64,000 bases of DNA, taken from NCBI GenBank assembly GCA_018340375.1, contig JAFFJZ010000002.1, forward strand, positions 19,982,001 through 20,046,000. Direction: 5' to 3'. The DNA is from Gonatopus flavifemur. Its lineage: Eukaryota > Arthropoda > Insecta > Hymenoptera > Dryinidae. Shown in pieces: positions 37,101 through 47,300 of the stretch. Under the pieces are notes generated by a model, which saw nothing but the letters and a program-made list of their open reading frames with translations, was not told where the DNA came from and searched no databases. Within the stretch, counting starts at the first letter, position 1. Each line of letters starts with the position of its first letter. Both the position numbers and the translations under genes were made by a program.

Positions 37101-39541
37101 CCAGGACAACGAGCAATTTAACACCATCATCCGAATTGAAAAAAAGTGCGTATTTTAAGAACAATTAAATGTTCCTAATGTACTCCGTTTTGAAGTTATA
37201 GCAATTTGCAGCTCTGTCCTATTGCAAAAGCCCAGATGAGGACTCATGCAGGCATTTAGATGGATTCCCATGTTTTTCTGCAGGAAGTTTGGATGGTTTC
37301 CTATGGATTTGTTTGAATTCCATGATTTCCAACGTATATTCGTACTGAGTTTCTCAAATGGGAAATTTCCGGCATAAATTCCCAGGAATTCCAGCTGAAT
37401 TTTTAAGATTTCTATGGTGCCTTCGGATGGATACCTGGATTCCCTCCTGGTTTGTTGCAATAGGGTGAATTCAGTGTCGGGCTGGCTTGTATCAAGGACC
37501 CCGGCTGGGAATTATGTCAGGTCCCCTATAAGGAACAAACTCTTGGAAAAATCATGATTCTTACGAAAAAAAAGAAAACTGAAAACTGAATAGGCCCTGA
37601 AATACCGAAGTGCCCCCGGCGACTGCCGGGAAGCCGGGCGGGCCAGTCCGACACTAGGTGAATTCTAATTGACTAGAATTGGGAAGATTGCAAACGGCAA
37701 TAACTGTAGAAAGCAGAACACAGGGATGATTTCATTATTCTTTTGAAGAATGTGCCTATTTTCAGCTTAGAAGATGGTGTCAAATTCACTGCTATGAATT
37801 ACAGCGTCTTCGAGATCTTTAGATTCTTCCAAAAATCCAAAGATGCATAGAGGATGAATCAGAAATTGGGTACATCCTTTACACGGAGAAAAAAGTATCT
37901 TAAACAGTACCATAATTTATGGATTTTCTGCGCTGGTCTGACCGAGTCTAAATATTTACCTGAAAAAACCTCTAAAAGTACCATAATGTCTTGGACTTTT
38001 ATACGGAAGATATCATACTTATTTCAAAAAGTCCAAGAAATTATGGTACTTTTAGAGATTCATGCAAGTGAATATTCCGACTCGGGTCAGACCAGCGCTG
38101 AAAATCCATCAATTATGGTATTTTTCAAGATATCTGTTTTCTCAGTGTAGCAAATATAATCCTGAAGAGATTCTAGATTGATTCTTCTCTCACAGAGCCA
38201 CGATTACTTTTTGTCAAAGGAAAAATCAATCCAGAATCATTCTTAGGATTAATGTCCGTCAAGGGATGTCCATCAGGGATTCCGCCCTTGGGCCCGATAT
38301 ATAGTGCTGCTTATCGAGTGGAAGAATTATATCTAGTTTATATATCATTCAGTATAGTTCGTATATAAGTTTTATGAGTATAATTATATAAAAATTAAAT
38401 CGTGGGGTTCCTCTGGGTTGACCTAGGTAGAAATTCGACCCTTCATGTCCATACTTCTGAGGCACCTTGTATATTTCAAAAATTAGGCGTCAAATAAAGA
38501 AGTTGCTCTATTTTGACATTGGAATATGCCAGCTCTCTAAAATTTTTAAAGCGAGATTTCACTCTTCAGCCAGCCAAAAGTGAGCTTGTCGAGATTTCGA
38601 GTGAAATTTTCACACTTTTAGACTGATAGCCTAAGGTTTGAGGCTAGAAACTCGTAGCCACCACAATTCTAGAGTGAATTTTTCACTCTCAAAGAATGAA
38701 GGCTCACTGGAAACGAGTGAAAATCTCACTCGAAGCGGATTGGCTCACTTCTGAGATTTAGTGAAGTGAAACACGTGATTTTTCACCCTTTCAGATTTAG
38801 AGAGTGTGAAGTATGAGAAGTTTGTTCCGAGAGCTCCTGTATAGTATGACAAAACTCAATTTGAATCTTTCCAGGACTTATATACTGTACTTTACAGATG
38901 GGCGATATTTGATAGTATCGATATTTTTTATATAAAATTTTTAGAATTTATATTGAACTTGATAAAGTATCGATCAACATTTTATAGAAGTTCTATATAT
39001 AATAAGCATTGATCCCGTCAAGTCTCGCTAATCCTCACTTCACTGAGTATTTGGTATTTCCAATAGAATTAAATGAAAACTAGTTTGTGGAATTTTGCCT
39101 CTCTGGGATTGAAGGTGGATATTTTTTGAATCTTTAATGCTGTTTGGGTAGGCTTTCATATTTAATGTTCTAAAGTGATTGAAGCATAAAAAGCTTGTTA
39201 TATTTCTTTGTAGAATCAAAGTGGTATTCAAATGGTTGATGAGAGGTTTCAGCGGTCATTTGCCCCCTGAACAACTGTTGTATCTTTGGGATTTGATAGT
39301 TGGATATGATTCGTTGGAAATCGTACCTCTACTCGCCGTTGCCATTCTTAGTTTTAGGAAGGAGAATTTACTGCAAGTTAATAATTTACACAACGTCGAG
39401 GTTTGTACAATTATATTCACAGTACTTATGAACGTTGGAAGTGTTTTTTTTAACTAAAATCGTTATTTTCAGGCAATCTTAGCAGATTTATCGTCTCTGA
39501 AAGTGATGCCTTTGCTACAGTTGGTTCTCTTGAAAGAGTAG
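31109..39541 (+). CDS. TBC1D19: TBC1D19 orthologue (TBC-domain protein, putative Rab-GAP family)
   Basis: Eleven exons join in phase: 31109-31210, 31268-31390, 32533-32746, 32997-33084, 33163-33223, 34159-34389, 35238-35312, 35386-35620, 36314-36515, 39214-39400 and 39473-39541. They give 528 residues; I recall human TBC1D19 as 526. Family landmarks are WERRIQKSLNSMCSELNVPL, RPLYAPKDFLDVLF, RGCPRALRGRVWSLVLG, DVQLTASNDDQYFVFEDVLY, PPSGVIPFHGFTMY, FKWLMRGFSGHL and ADLSSLKVMPLLQ. The TBC fold spans about 250-500. TBC proteins stimulate Rab GTP hydrolysis with an IxxDxxR arginine and a YxQ glutamine. Here the matching stretch LIIKDVQL keeps the Asp but has no Arg, and no YxQ is seen, so GAP activity is doubtful. 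For exon 5 the acceptor at 33162 is needed, because the one at 33158 gives a stop. Confidence 0.95.
33334..33554. repeat. 221-bp MITE, CACTGAGAGA ends, TSD TA (TBC1D19 intron 5)
   Basis: Ends CACTGAGAGAAAAGTTTATT and the mirror AATAAACTCCTCTCTCAGTG, flanked by TA (33332-33333, 33555-33556). The word TTTATTAACTG / CAGTTAATAAA recurs inside. Confidence 0.8.
33827..34030. repeat. Palindromic MITE, TTGAATCGTTTAT family, copy 3 (TBC1D19 intron 5)
   Basis: Ends TTTTGAATCGTTTATCGAAA (about 33838) and TATAAACGATTCAAACTTCG (about 34012-34031). The interior shares blocks with 1225-1438. It ends about 130 bp before the exon 6 acceptor. Confidence 0.65.
34766..35017. repeat. 252-bp MITE, CACTGAGAGAAAGG ends, TSD TG (TBC1D19 intron 6)
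   Basis: The left end CACTGAGAGAAAGG mirrors CCTTTCTCTCAGTA, with one change at the outermost base. It is flanked by TG (34764-34765, 35018-35019). The words AAATTTAGTTG and CAACTAG recur in mirrored positions. Confidence 0.72.
37472..37656. mobile_element. 185-bp hAT-type MITE with 8-bp TSD GGTGAATT
   Basis: The left end CAGTGTCGGGCTGGC mirrors GGGCCAGTCCGACACTA at the right. The perfect 8-bp duplication GGTGAATT is at 37464-37471 and 37657-37664. An 8-bp TSD with CAGTG-type ends is diagnostic of the hAT superfamily. The interior is unusually GC-rich (CCCCCGGCGACTGCCGGG). It lies in TBC1D19 intron 9. Confidence 0.85.
37882..38147. repeat. 266-bp MITE, CACGGAGAAAAAAG ends, TSD TA
   Basis: Left CACGGAGAAAAAAGTATCTT, right mirror ending TTTTCTCAGTG, flanked by TA (37880-37881, 38148-38149). 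The arms share GCGCTGGTCTGACC / GGTCAGACCAGCGC and GTACCATAAT words. It lies in TBC1D19 intron 9. Confidence 0.8.
38530..38835. repeat. Foldback repeat rich in GAGTGAAA/TTTCACTC, copy 1
   Basis: AGCTCTCTAAAATTTTTAAA at the left and AGAGAGTG ... GAGAGCT at the right. Inside are many GAGTGAAAATTTCACTC-like words plus GCCTAAGGTTTGAGGCTAG and GAAACACGTGATTTTTCAC. A close copy is at 62391-62650 and a short one at 47225-47390. Confidence 0.65.
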
Positions 39542-39709
39542 GAATCTCGTTGGCAAAATGTGAAGATGTCTTTTGAATTTGAATCTGAATAACTTGAAAA
39601 AGACTGTAAAAATACAATTAATCAAAGAAAGTTTGTAAAGAACAAGAGACTTTGTGCTTTTCCCAAACAGTACCAATAGTTCTCAAAACGTTTTAAAAAC
39701 TTGTCAATA
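39542..39709 (+). other. 3' region of TBC1D19
   Basis: Follows the TAG at 39539-39541. No canonical AATAAA was found before the composite repeat that starts near 39710. The transcript may use a variant signal or run into the repeat. Confidence 0.3.
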
Positions 39710-39943
39710 CCCAGCTAACCAAAGCTGATAAATAACTGGTCAATTATTACCCAATGAGATTGAGTGGGATTGACCCAGAAAACAAAACGAACGAGTCCAC
39801 GATCGCTCAATCTGATGGACATAATGATGCATGAACAATTGGCAATGGTTGTACTACCAGAATGGTTAATGCGTGAATACTATCAATTAGTGTACAATCA
39901 TTGATGCACAACAGTTGCAGTAGTCTTCAATGCATGCATCATT

Positions 39944-40115
39944 GGTCAATACCCATACAACAAAAGTTGCTGTGCAATCGTTGCTCTTACGTTGTTCATC
40001 AAGTTTTCGTAAAGTCGCTGGGAATTTGCTACATATGTGGTTGAGAGTTTCATGAAACCAAGCAACTTCCCAGCAACACGATAACAACTCAAGCTAAAAT
40101 CCTAGATTTACAGCA
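39944..40115. repeat. Repeat CCCATACAACAAAAGTTGC, copy 1
   Basis: Shares GCTGGGAATTTGCT, GTTTCATGAAACC and AAAATCCTAGATTTACAGCA with the copy at 61834-62010. It is internally palindromic (GCTGGGAA / TTCCCAGC). Confidence 0.6.
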
Positions 40116-40370
40116 TATCCCTATTAAGAATGTCCGACAGATCCTGACAAATTCCGGTCAAAATTCTGTCTGGTTCCGTCGGAAATCATCATGCCTGGGA
40201 CAAAAACCGACCAAATCCTGCACAGACTGGAATACCAGACAAAGCCAAACACAGTCTGACGGATTCCGGTTAAAATTTTGTCTGGTCCTGTCTGGAATCA
40301 TCATGCCTGGGACAAAAACCGACCAAATCCTGACAGAAAATTATCTGTCGGACATTTGGAATAGGGATTG
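40116..40370. repeat. Palindromic element with an internal direct duplication
   Basis: Ends CCTATTAAGAATGTCCGACA and the mirror TGTCGGACATTTGGAATAGG. Two direct copies of a unit of about 75 bases (ATTCCGGTCAAAATTCTGTC ... GACAAAAACCGACCAAATCC) start near 40150 and 40262. It splits the repeat that starts at 39944. Confidence 0.65.
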
Positions 40371-41009
40371 TTGCGCATTTGGTAACGCAACGTCCCTGCA
40401 AATTGCTTCAAACTGTTGTTGTACGTTTTCAACAATTTGTTGCATATTTATGCTCAGCATTTTGCTGATAGGGTAATGCGTTGACTTATCATATAGTTAA
40501 TTGTAAGATCGTGAACGATTTCAAAGTGTCCATGATTGTATAATCATTGAACCACTTTGTTTTCTGGGGATCAATACTTGTCCATTTTTATGTCCAAATT
40601 GGCGACTAATAATTAATCAATTTCAGTGAACCATTGGATTCCCCAATTGCAGGGCAATCTTTGGTCAATGGCATGGGCATAGGTGCTGCCATCAGCTGTG
40701 AAATAATGGGGCCCATAATTCGGCAATTATTGGATATTTTCATTTGAGGATGATCGAAAATTGACCAATAACTCGTTATTGATTGATATATACTATAAAG
40801 CTTTAAATCATTTAAAATACTAATATAATAACTTCAGTGTAAAAGAATTTTGTTCAAATTTGTTGAACATGTGTTTTTAATTTTTTCATTTCAAAACTGT
40901 GATGACGGCACTGTCAAACTGAATCCGTTCATTTAACATTATAATATTTAATTATCCGCAATTTGCGTATTGCTAATTCAAATAGAAAGTATAACCCAAA
41001 ACCACACTT

Positions 41010-41151
41010 TCCTGGTGAAAATCCAAAAGTGAAGGAAGCGGATACTGAAACAAATGAAACGTTAAAAATGTTCCAATTCCCTCCTATATTACGCTTAGAT
41101 GACTCTTCCCTTGCGTTTTCGTTGCGCTTCAACGCTTCATTTCCACCAGGA
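41010..41151. repeat. 142-bp MITE, CCTGGTGAAAATC family, TSD TT
   Basis: Same family as 1619-1759 over its full length. Ends TCCTGGTGAAAATC and CATTTCCACCAGGA, flanked by TT (41008-41009, 41152-41153). Confidence 0.78.
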
Positions 41152-41468
41152 TTTTTGATTGGAATGAAGTTCAATCGGTTCACTCAGTTAAAATAATAAT
41201 AGGAATTGGCATCCATGCTCCGGAATTGGAATTCAAACCGAAATTGAGGTTATGAATAACCTCAATTCATTGCGACAATTTTACCGCGCCACAAATAATA
41301 TAAAATTCGAATAAGTTACGATCACTGATACGACGGAGATGAATAAATCGATAAACCACAACAATTTTTTGTAATAAACAATACATAATGAATAATTCTA
41401 TCCTATTAACATGACACGACCAATGCAAAATTCCATATTACCGATAGAAAATAGATGATGTTTTACAT

Positions 41469-41716
41469 CAGGGTACCCAAGGTATAATGTAAATGAAAAA
41501 TACGAGTTTCAGCGCCGTCTACAACTGGCGGGGCAACTGCAGCTCACACACACAACTATACCACAAATACGTTCACACTCACACTATGATGGTGCCATTG
41601 GTGTGAGTGTGAACGTATTTGTGGTATAGTTGTGTATGTGAGCTGTAGTTGCCCCGCCAGTTGTAGACGGCGCCGAAACTCGTATTTTTCATTTACATTA
41701 TACCTTGGATACCCTG
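41469..41716. mobile_element. 248-bp hAT-type MITE with 8-bp TSD TTTTACAT
   Basis: The two arms of about 115 bases are nearly exact reverse complements (ends CAGGGTACCCAAGG and CCTTGGATACCCTG) around a short loop ATGATGGTGCCAT. The 8-bp duplication TTTTACAT is perfect (41461-41468, 41717-41724). The arms have few differences, so this is a young insertion. Confidence 0.9.
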
Positions 41717-42102
41717 TTTTACATATCCACATTTTCGATTAACCACGTATGTTGAATGATCAATTTTTGATCAATTCTATGGACCACGAGATTGATCAAT
41801 AATTGTCCTGTTTTATGTCCGCATTAGCAACCAACAATTGGCCCTTCAAAAATGATCAATCGTTATCCAACGAATGGACATGCGCATAAAGATCCTACAC
41901 AATTCCCAAATAATTCGTCAATTATTAGCAAATGTCATTCAATCAAATTGACCAATGATTGGAACCAATCTATGGTTGGCAGGGTGCTGTATGGGTTCCA
42001 CGTGTTTCGCTCTCCGGGAATTAGGTTCTTCAAACGTTTAGAGTTTCGAGTACTCGCATTTTGGATGCCCCTGAATACGTTTTCAACACATTCTTTTCAT
42101 CT

Positions 42103-42357
42103 CCCAGATGACACACGGAGAATTCTTTTTCAAGAGCAAGAATTCTTTTCGAACTAATGAATTAATATAGAGCTCTGGAGGAGTTCAATCTGTCGGACCC
42201 TTAACAAGCTCTTTGAGAACATCAGAAGTATTGTTTGAATACACTCAAAGAACTTGTTAATGTCCGACAGATTGAACTCCTCCAGAGCTCTATATTAATT
42301 CATTAGTTCGAAAAGAATTCTTGCTCTTGAAAAAGAATTCTTCGTGTGTTATCTGGG
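42103..42357. repeat. 255-bp near-perfect palindromic MITE, CCCAGATRACACACG ends, TSD CT
   Basis: Arms of more than 90 bases are almost identical (GAATTCTTTTTCAAGAGCAA, TCTGGAGGAGTTCAATCTGT). Flanks are CT (42101-42102, 42358-42359). The ends combine the CCCA type with an internal CACGGAG motif. Confidence 0.8.
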
Positions 42358-42640
42358 CTACTACGCGCCGTTCTTATAATGTTTTCCCAACGTACTCCCA
42401 TGAAAACTAACCTTCGAAAACATGTGCGCAGCTCCGCACAACGTTATGAAGAACTTTATCGAAGATGTTCCCAGAACATCGCACGGTGCACATGAATAGA
42501 ACCAACCGGGACAATTACACGTACTTGGAACATACATGTGACGTTCTTAGAACATTCTGAGACGTTATTTGCATGTTCTCTGTGTAACCAAGTACGGTTT
42601 TGGGCTAACACTCTTTCCGAATAATCGCGATCTACCGAAA
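42358..42640. repeat. Worn repeat with ACGTTCT/AGAACGT words
   Basis: Multiple GACGTTCTTAGAACATTCTG-like words, parallel to parts of 43640-44013 (for example GTTCTAGAACATGCAAATAACG-like stretches in both). The boundaries are uncertain. Confidence 0.4.
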
Positions 42641-42935
42641 GATTGTACATATAGCATAAAATAGTGCTCGTTATAAATTTTCGGATTTAATGGAAAAAAA
42701 AATGATATTTCCTACCTTCGAATACTTTTTGCTTACAAAAATCACAAGGAATTATTATTTTGAACTGTTTTTCATCATATAATATGAAAACAATAGTAGG
42801 AATTTGAGATTTATTGTGTGAAAATGTATTAATGATTTTCGAATTTCCCACCAAAAAGTGTCATCTCGCCTACACGGTAAATGCTCGCTCAGGGTCTTCT
42901 ATCAGCCTCAATTTATCACAAACATTTCGTGTTAA

Positions 42936-43094
42936 GGTGCTTCTACACAACGTGCGTTTTTGGCAGCGGTACTTCGATGCGCGCCGCAGAATACCATTGC
43001 GCAGGATATTCAACAAATCAACAATTTGCGCAGTGGTATTCTGCAACGCGCATCAGAGTACCGCTGCCGCAACCGCACGTCGTGTAGAAGCATT
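42936..43094. repeat. TTAA chain 1, element 1
   Basis: Palindrome with ends GGTGCTTCTACACAACGTGC and the mirror GCACGTCGTGTAGAAGCATT. TTAA lies at 42932-42935 and 43095-43098. It is GC-rich for the region (GGCAGCGGTAC, GCGCAGTGGTATTCTGC). Confidence 0.75.
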
Positions 43095-43098
43095 TTAA

Positions 43099-43231
43099 AG
43101 GTGAAATTACATGCGTGCGTTTGTCCCTTGCGATATCATTAGATGAAAAGAGAAGTCCTAGGGAAAAACAGTTTGCCTCTTCTTTCATCTAATGATGTCG
43201 CATGCGACAAACGCATGCATCCAATACAAGC
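43099..43231. repeat. TTAA chain 1, element 2
   Basis: Palindrome whose arms share ATGCGTGCGTTTGTC and ATCATTAGATGAAA with their mirrors. It shares TTAA 43095-43098 with element 1 and TTAA 43232-43235 with element 3. Confidence 0.72.
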
Positions 43232-43235
43232 TTAA

Positions 43236-43628
43236 GGGAGTATTCTGGTCGATTTTTTCACCAAAAAACTAGTAGATCGTTTCAACCATTTTACGTCAAA
43301 AATATTCAATCAATTGCATTAAACTTTGGATCAAATGATTCAGAATCAATCAAACGATTCGGGGCTGGTCTGTTGGTTGTTCAACGAACTCGTCATGAAT
43401 AATTAGAACGAAATTTCAATATCAGCCAATAAGAAACCTCTATTCAGTTTTTTTTATATTATAACAAATATAATCCATGTACAATTATTTTGAGACCAGA
43501 GTCGGCATCTCTGATTTATTCTGCATTTTTTTATCTCAAGGTCGATGTAATTAACTGAATATTAATGACGAGAAATGGTGGAAACGATCTAGTAGTTTTC
43601 TAGTGAAAAAATAGACCAGGGGACACCC
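43236..43628. repeat. TTAA chain 1, element 3
   Basis: Ends GGGAGTATTCTGGTCGATTT and the mirror AAATAGACCAGGGGACACCC, with the shared inner arm CTAGTAGATCGTTTC. It is bounded by TTAA 43232-43235 and 43629-43632. Confidence 0.75.
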
Positions 43629-43639
43629 TTAACGAAGTA

Positions 43640-44013
43640 CCCATACAGCACCGGGAGGTTTCTTGAACGTTCAGAAGACGTGCTTGATTTCACAGAGAAC
43701 GTGCAAATAACGTCTCAGGATGTTCTAAAAACGTCGCATGTATCTCCCAGGGACATGCAATTGTCTCGGTTAGTTCTATCTATGTCCCCGTGTGACTTTG
43801 TGGTTTTTCAAGGTTAGTTTTCATGAAAGTACGTTTAGAAGACATGATGAGAACGTCTGGCAGTAGATCAAAAGAGCGTGCTTAGAACGTATTCAAGGAT
43901 ATCAAATGGGAAGGTACTCTAAACGTTTGTGAAACTTGCTTCAGCGGGACCAAAGCACACAAAGCCAAGAGCACGTTTTCAAAACGTTCAAAGAACTTTC
44001 TGTGCTGTCTGGG
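43640..44013. repeat. 374-bp element, CCCAKACAGCAC ends, AACGTTC words, TSD TA
   Basis: Left CCCATACAGCACCGGGAGG, right mirror CTGTGCTGTCTGGG, flanked by TA (43638-43639, 44014-44015). The words GAACGTTC and AAACGTT recur. A half-copy with matching end is at about 29575-29730. Confidence 0.68.
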
Positions 44014-44372
44014 TAGCGTATCGCTGATCCAAATCCTGATCTTATCAAATCCCAGCTAATCCTAGAAAGAATCTAAAAGTATAAACATATTGCATTGCGA
44101 ATTCTTCGGGAAATGGACTTATAAATTCCGGATTTAGCATTTTTTTCTGAAGAATGTGTGAATTTGACGTAGTTTTCTACAACTCATCAAAGACGGGAAG
44201 GAACAGATTGAATCCACCCCATTGAACGCCACCCCTAGTAACATGCTCAATACCAACTATGTAAAACAACATTGATCTTTTTCTGTTTCCTTCTCGTTTC
44301 TGCGCCATCCTGTGCCATCCTGTATTGTATATCACCATTGAATCACATTGAATTACGTTATTGTACGCCATA

Positions 44373-47300
44373 ATGGACTCTTTAGTAAATTATGCGAGTG
44401 ATGGTGAAAATAGCAATAATTCAGACCTTTCAAAAGTAAGTTTCTTTAATTTTATACCACATTGAGTTCATTCGAAAGCAGGTGCATTAAAATTTGAATA
44501 CACAAACAATTCTGTCTGTACTCCAATACATCAGAAAAGCGTCCTCAGCTCACCGCACAAGTTTTCGACAATGGCGTTTGTCAAAGTCATATGATTCAAC
44601 TTGACGTTCAGTCAACAAATCTTTTTTTCTTCCACGTGTTTTTATACGACGCTAAGTGTTTGATAATTTCACAACCACGTGTCTCATACGAAATTATTAT
44701 TCCAACGTTGAACTTGCACAGCAAATCTTGATTCTTTCATTTCATTGGAAGATTACATTTCTTTCAGAAAAGTCACATTTAAACGTAAATCCTTTTATGT
44801 CACAAGCAAGGGATTGTTTACCAGTTTTGCGATCGATCATTTCATTAATATTTCACAATGTACATTTTCATACTTTCAATTTCAAGATGCCGTATGGACA
44901 ACCATTCGATATGATGAATGGAAGAGCGAGCGATGCAAACTATGATCCTGTACAAATGGACATGAGTGAGGTAAAGTAAAAATAGATACATCATCTATTT
45001 ATGTGTTTTTGAATATCAAAATTATACATACATACATTTGGATATTAAGGACATTCTTGTGACATCATGGACACAAAGAGGGCTTAGGGTAAAACACCTC
45101 ATTTGTTGTGTATTTAGTGAAATTTTGTGGGTACATGAAAAAAGTAAGCTATTCGCTTATATATGCACACTTCCTGAAATTTATTGAACTAAAAATGAGT
45201 TCAATCTATGTTTACTTTTCAAATTCTGGTGTGAACATGAGCCACATATAAACCATATACTTTTTTTTGAATTTTGTTTTCTATCACACTTTTGGGTGTG
45301 CCAGCTAAAATATCCAAACACCAGATATATTTAATACGATAAATGTTTCATACTTGGAGCCTCAATCACGAAAACTTATATTCTCTCTCAAAAGAATCTA
45401 TGTTTCTATACCTGGAACCTTGTGATTTTTTTTCACATCGATCATCAAAATCAACACAATTTTATCTTCAAAAACATATCTTTTTTTTTATTGTTTCATG
45501 TTTTCTTTTAATTTTCTTTTCATTTTATTTTCTCTGTATCTTGAAGATCCAAGTATGGATAATTTAAGATGCAACAAAACAAAAATGAATGATACATTTT
45601 CGATGATGGGACTTGAACTCACATTGAGATATTTTTTGAATTAAGAAAAATAATAAATGGGAATGGTACCATTTCGTGAGAAAATATTAACACGTAGCTC
45701 TGTTGGTAATACATGATACAATATCTACGCATCTCGGCAAGGTCTAAGCTGTGTGAGGGTCTTTCAAGACTACCCCCAAGTCCTATTCTGAAGACAAAGG
45801 TGAGTAGAGGAAGCTGGCAGAAGGTAACCTTAACAAACTACCAATGTCAAAGAAATCACACACTCACATATACATATATACACTCAACAGTTATCGGAAT
45901 AACAAACCACTGCTGAAGCAAGTAGATACGGTGGGACCCCCATATTTGTATTTATCTTGGATGATCTGGTAATTGAGTTATCCATTTTTTTTTTATTCCT
46001 CAAAACAACAATCGATCATTGAACTTTACGTTGATTTTTGAATCGATCGCAAAGAAAAATTTTACCTGTTTTTTACAATTTCTTATGATTTTTAGAAAGT
46101 GCTTTATATATTTATTATAATTTTCTAAATCGACTAATGAACATTGCATTACGAATAATCTATCACTCACGTTTACATGTATCGGGAGGGGTTAAAATTC
46201 TTTGAGAACATGAATGAGAATGTTTCTCATTGTGTATGCAAAAATGGAAGGATTTTTTGATGAACTGTATGAAATTGATAGTTCAGAAGCCAATCAATTC
46301 TATCTTATGAATTAATTTTTTTGTGCAATGTGGTAAATCGAAGATAATATAGATTGGATAATTTTATATTCTTAGGAAAGTAACAACAATAATTCGTCAG
46401 GAGATTCTGGGAGTGAACGGGCCAGTAGTCCAGCAGGAATTCATTCACTGTCCTATGGTTCCAAAGCACAGTCGTCGGAAAATTTATCGTCCTCCTCAGA
46501 CCAGAGGTAAGCTGGTTTGCTATATTTGTCTCGTAAATGAGTATATTTGAAGAACTTTCTGTTGTTCAAACACTTACTGTACAGCTCAATTATTCAAGTA
46601 TTCAATTTCTTTTTAGATTCTATTTAAATTCAATCTTTTTTTTTCTCTCTCAATTTGAAAGCAAAATTCTTTCCAAGTAATCATTTGACGAGTGCAAATT
46701 ATTTTTCTCTTCAGTTGTATTTTTATATTCAGTATGATATAACTTATATCCAATTGTAATAGAGATGTAATAATTGTCTTGAGGTGAGAAATGTAGTTTA
46801 AATTGTATAAATTCGAGCTTGTAGATATTCAAAGTTACTGTAATTAAAATATTCTCTGGACTCCCATCAAGGAATACACCATTCAATGGAATTTGATGAG
46901 AATCTCACAAAATTTTAATCAAATCTTATTTGATTTCTCTTTTCTCCATTGGATTTTACAGTTAATTTCAAACAGAGTATAAACCATTCATGTATAACAC
47001 ATGATAGTGTTTGATATCCCAAGAGAACGTTCATCGGACGTTTGTTGAACATAACAAACTAACATAAATTAAGCTGTGGACATTTGAAGGTTCACTGAAC
47101 ATTCGTTGAATGTACATTCATTTACAATCGACCTGAAATTGATCTATTCGGTTAGTATTCTCTTGAGGTAATGTTCATAACTTTATGAATTTCTGTTCGA
47201 AAAATTATCTCAAAATTTCTTGAGGTGCTTTCTAAATCTGAATGAGAGAAAATTCTACTCGAATTTCCATTCTAATAGGGTGGAATTTTATTATACGTAG

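Larger units (their letters stand above)
36516..39213. other. TBC1D19 intron 9, 2.7 kb, repeat-filled
   Basis: The largest intron of the gene. It holds a hAT MITE (37472-37656), a CACGGAG MITE (37882-38147) and a GAGTGAAA foldback (38530-38835). A fragment ACAGGGTGTATCAG at 36771 resembles the CAGGGTG ends. Other ORFs here are unsupported. Confidence 0.5.
39710..41984. mobile_element. Composite repeat block between TBC1D19 and RSRC2
   Basis: Begins CCCAGCTAACCAAAG after TA and ends with an imperfect mirror CTATGGTTGGCAGGG. The word GGTCAATTATTG and variants recur across it. Clearly delimited repeats lie within: 39944-40115, 40116-40370, 41010-41151 and 41469-41716. The outer boundaries are tentative. 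Confidence 0.4.
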
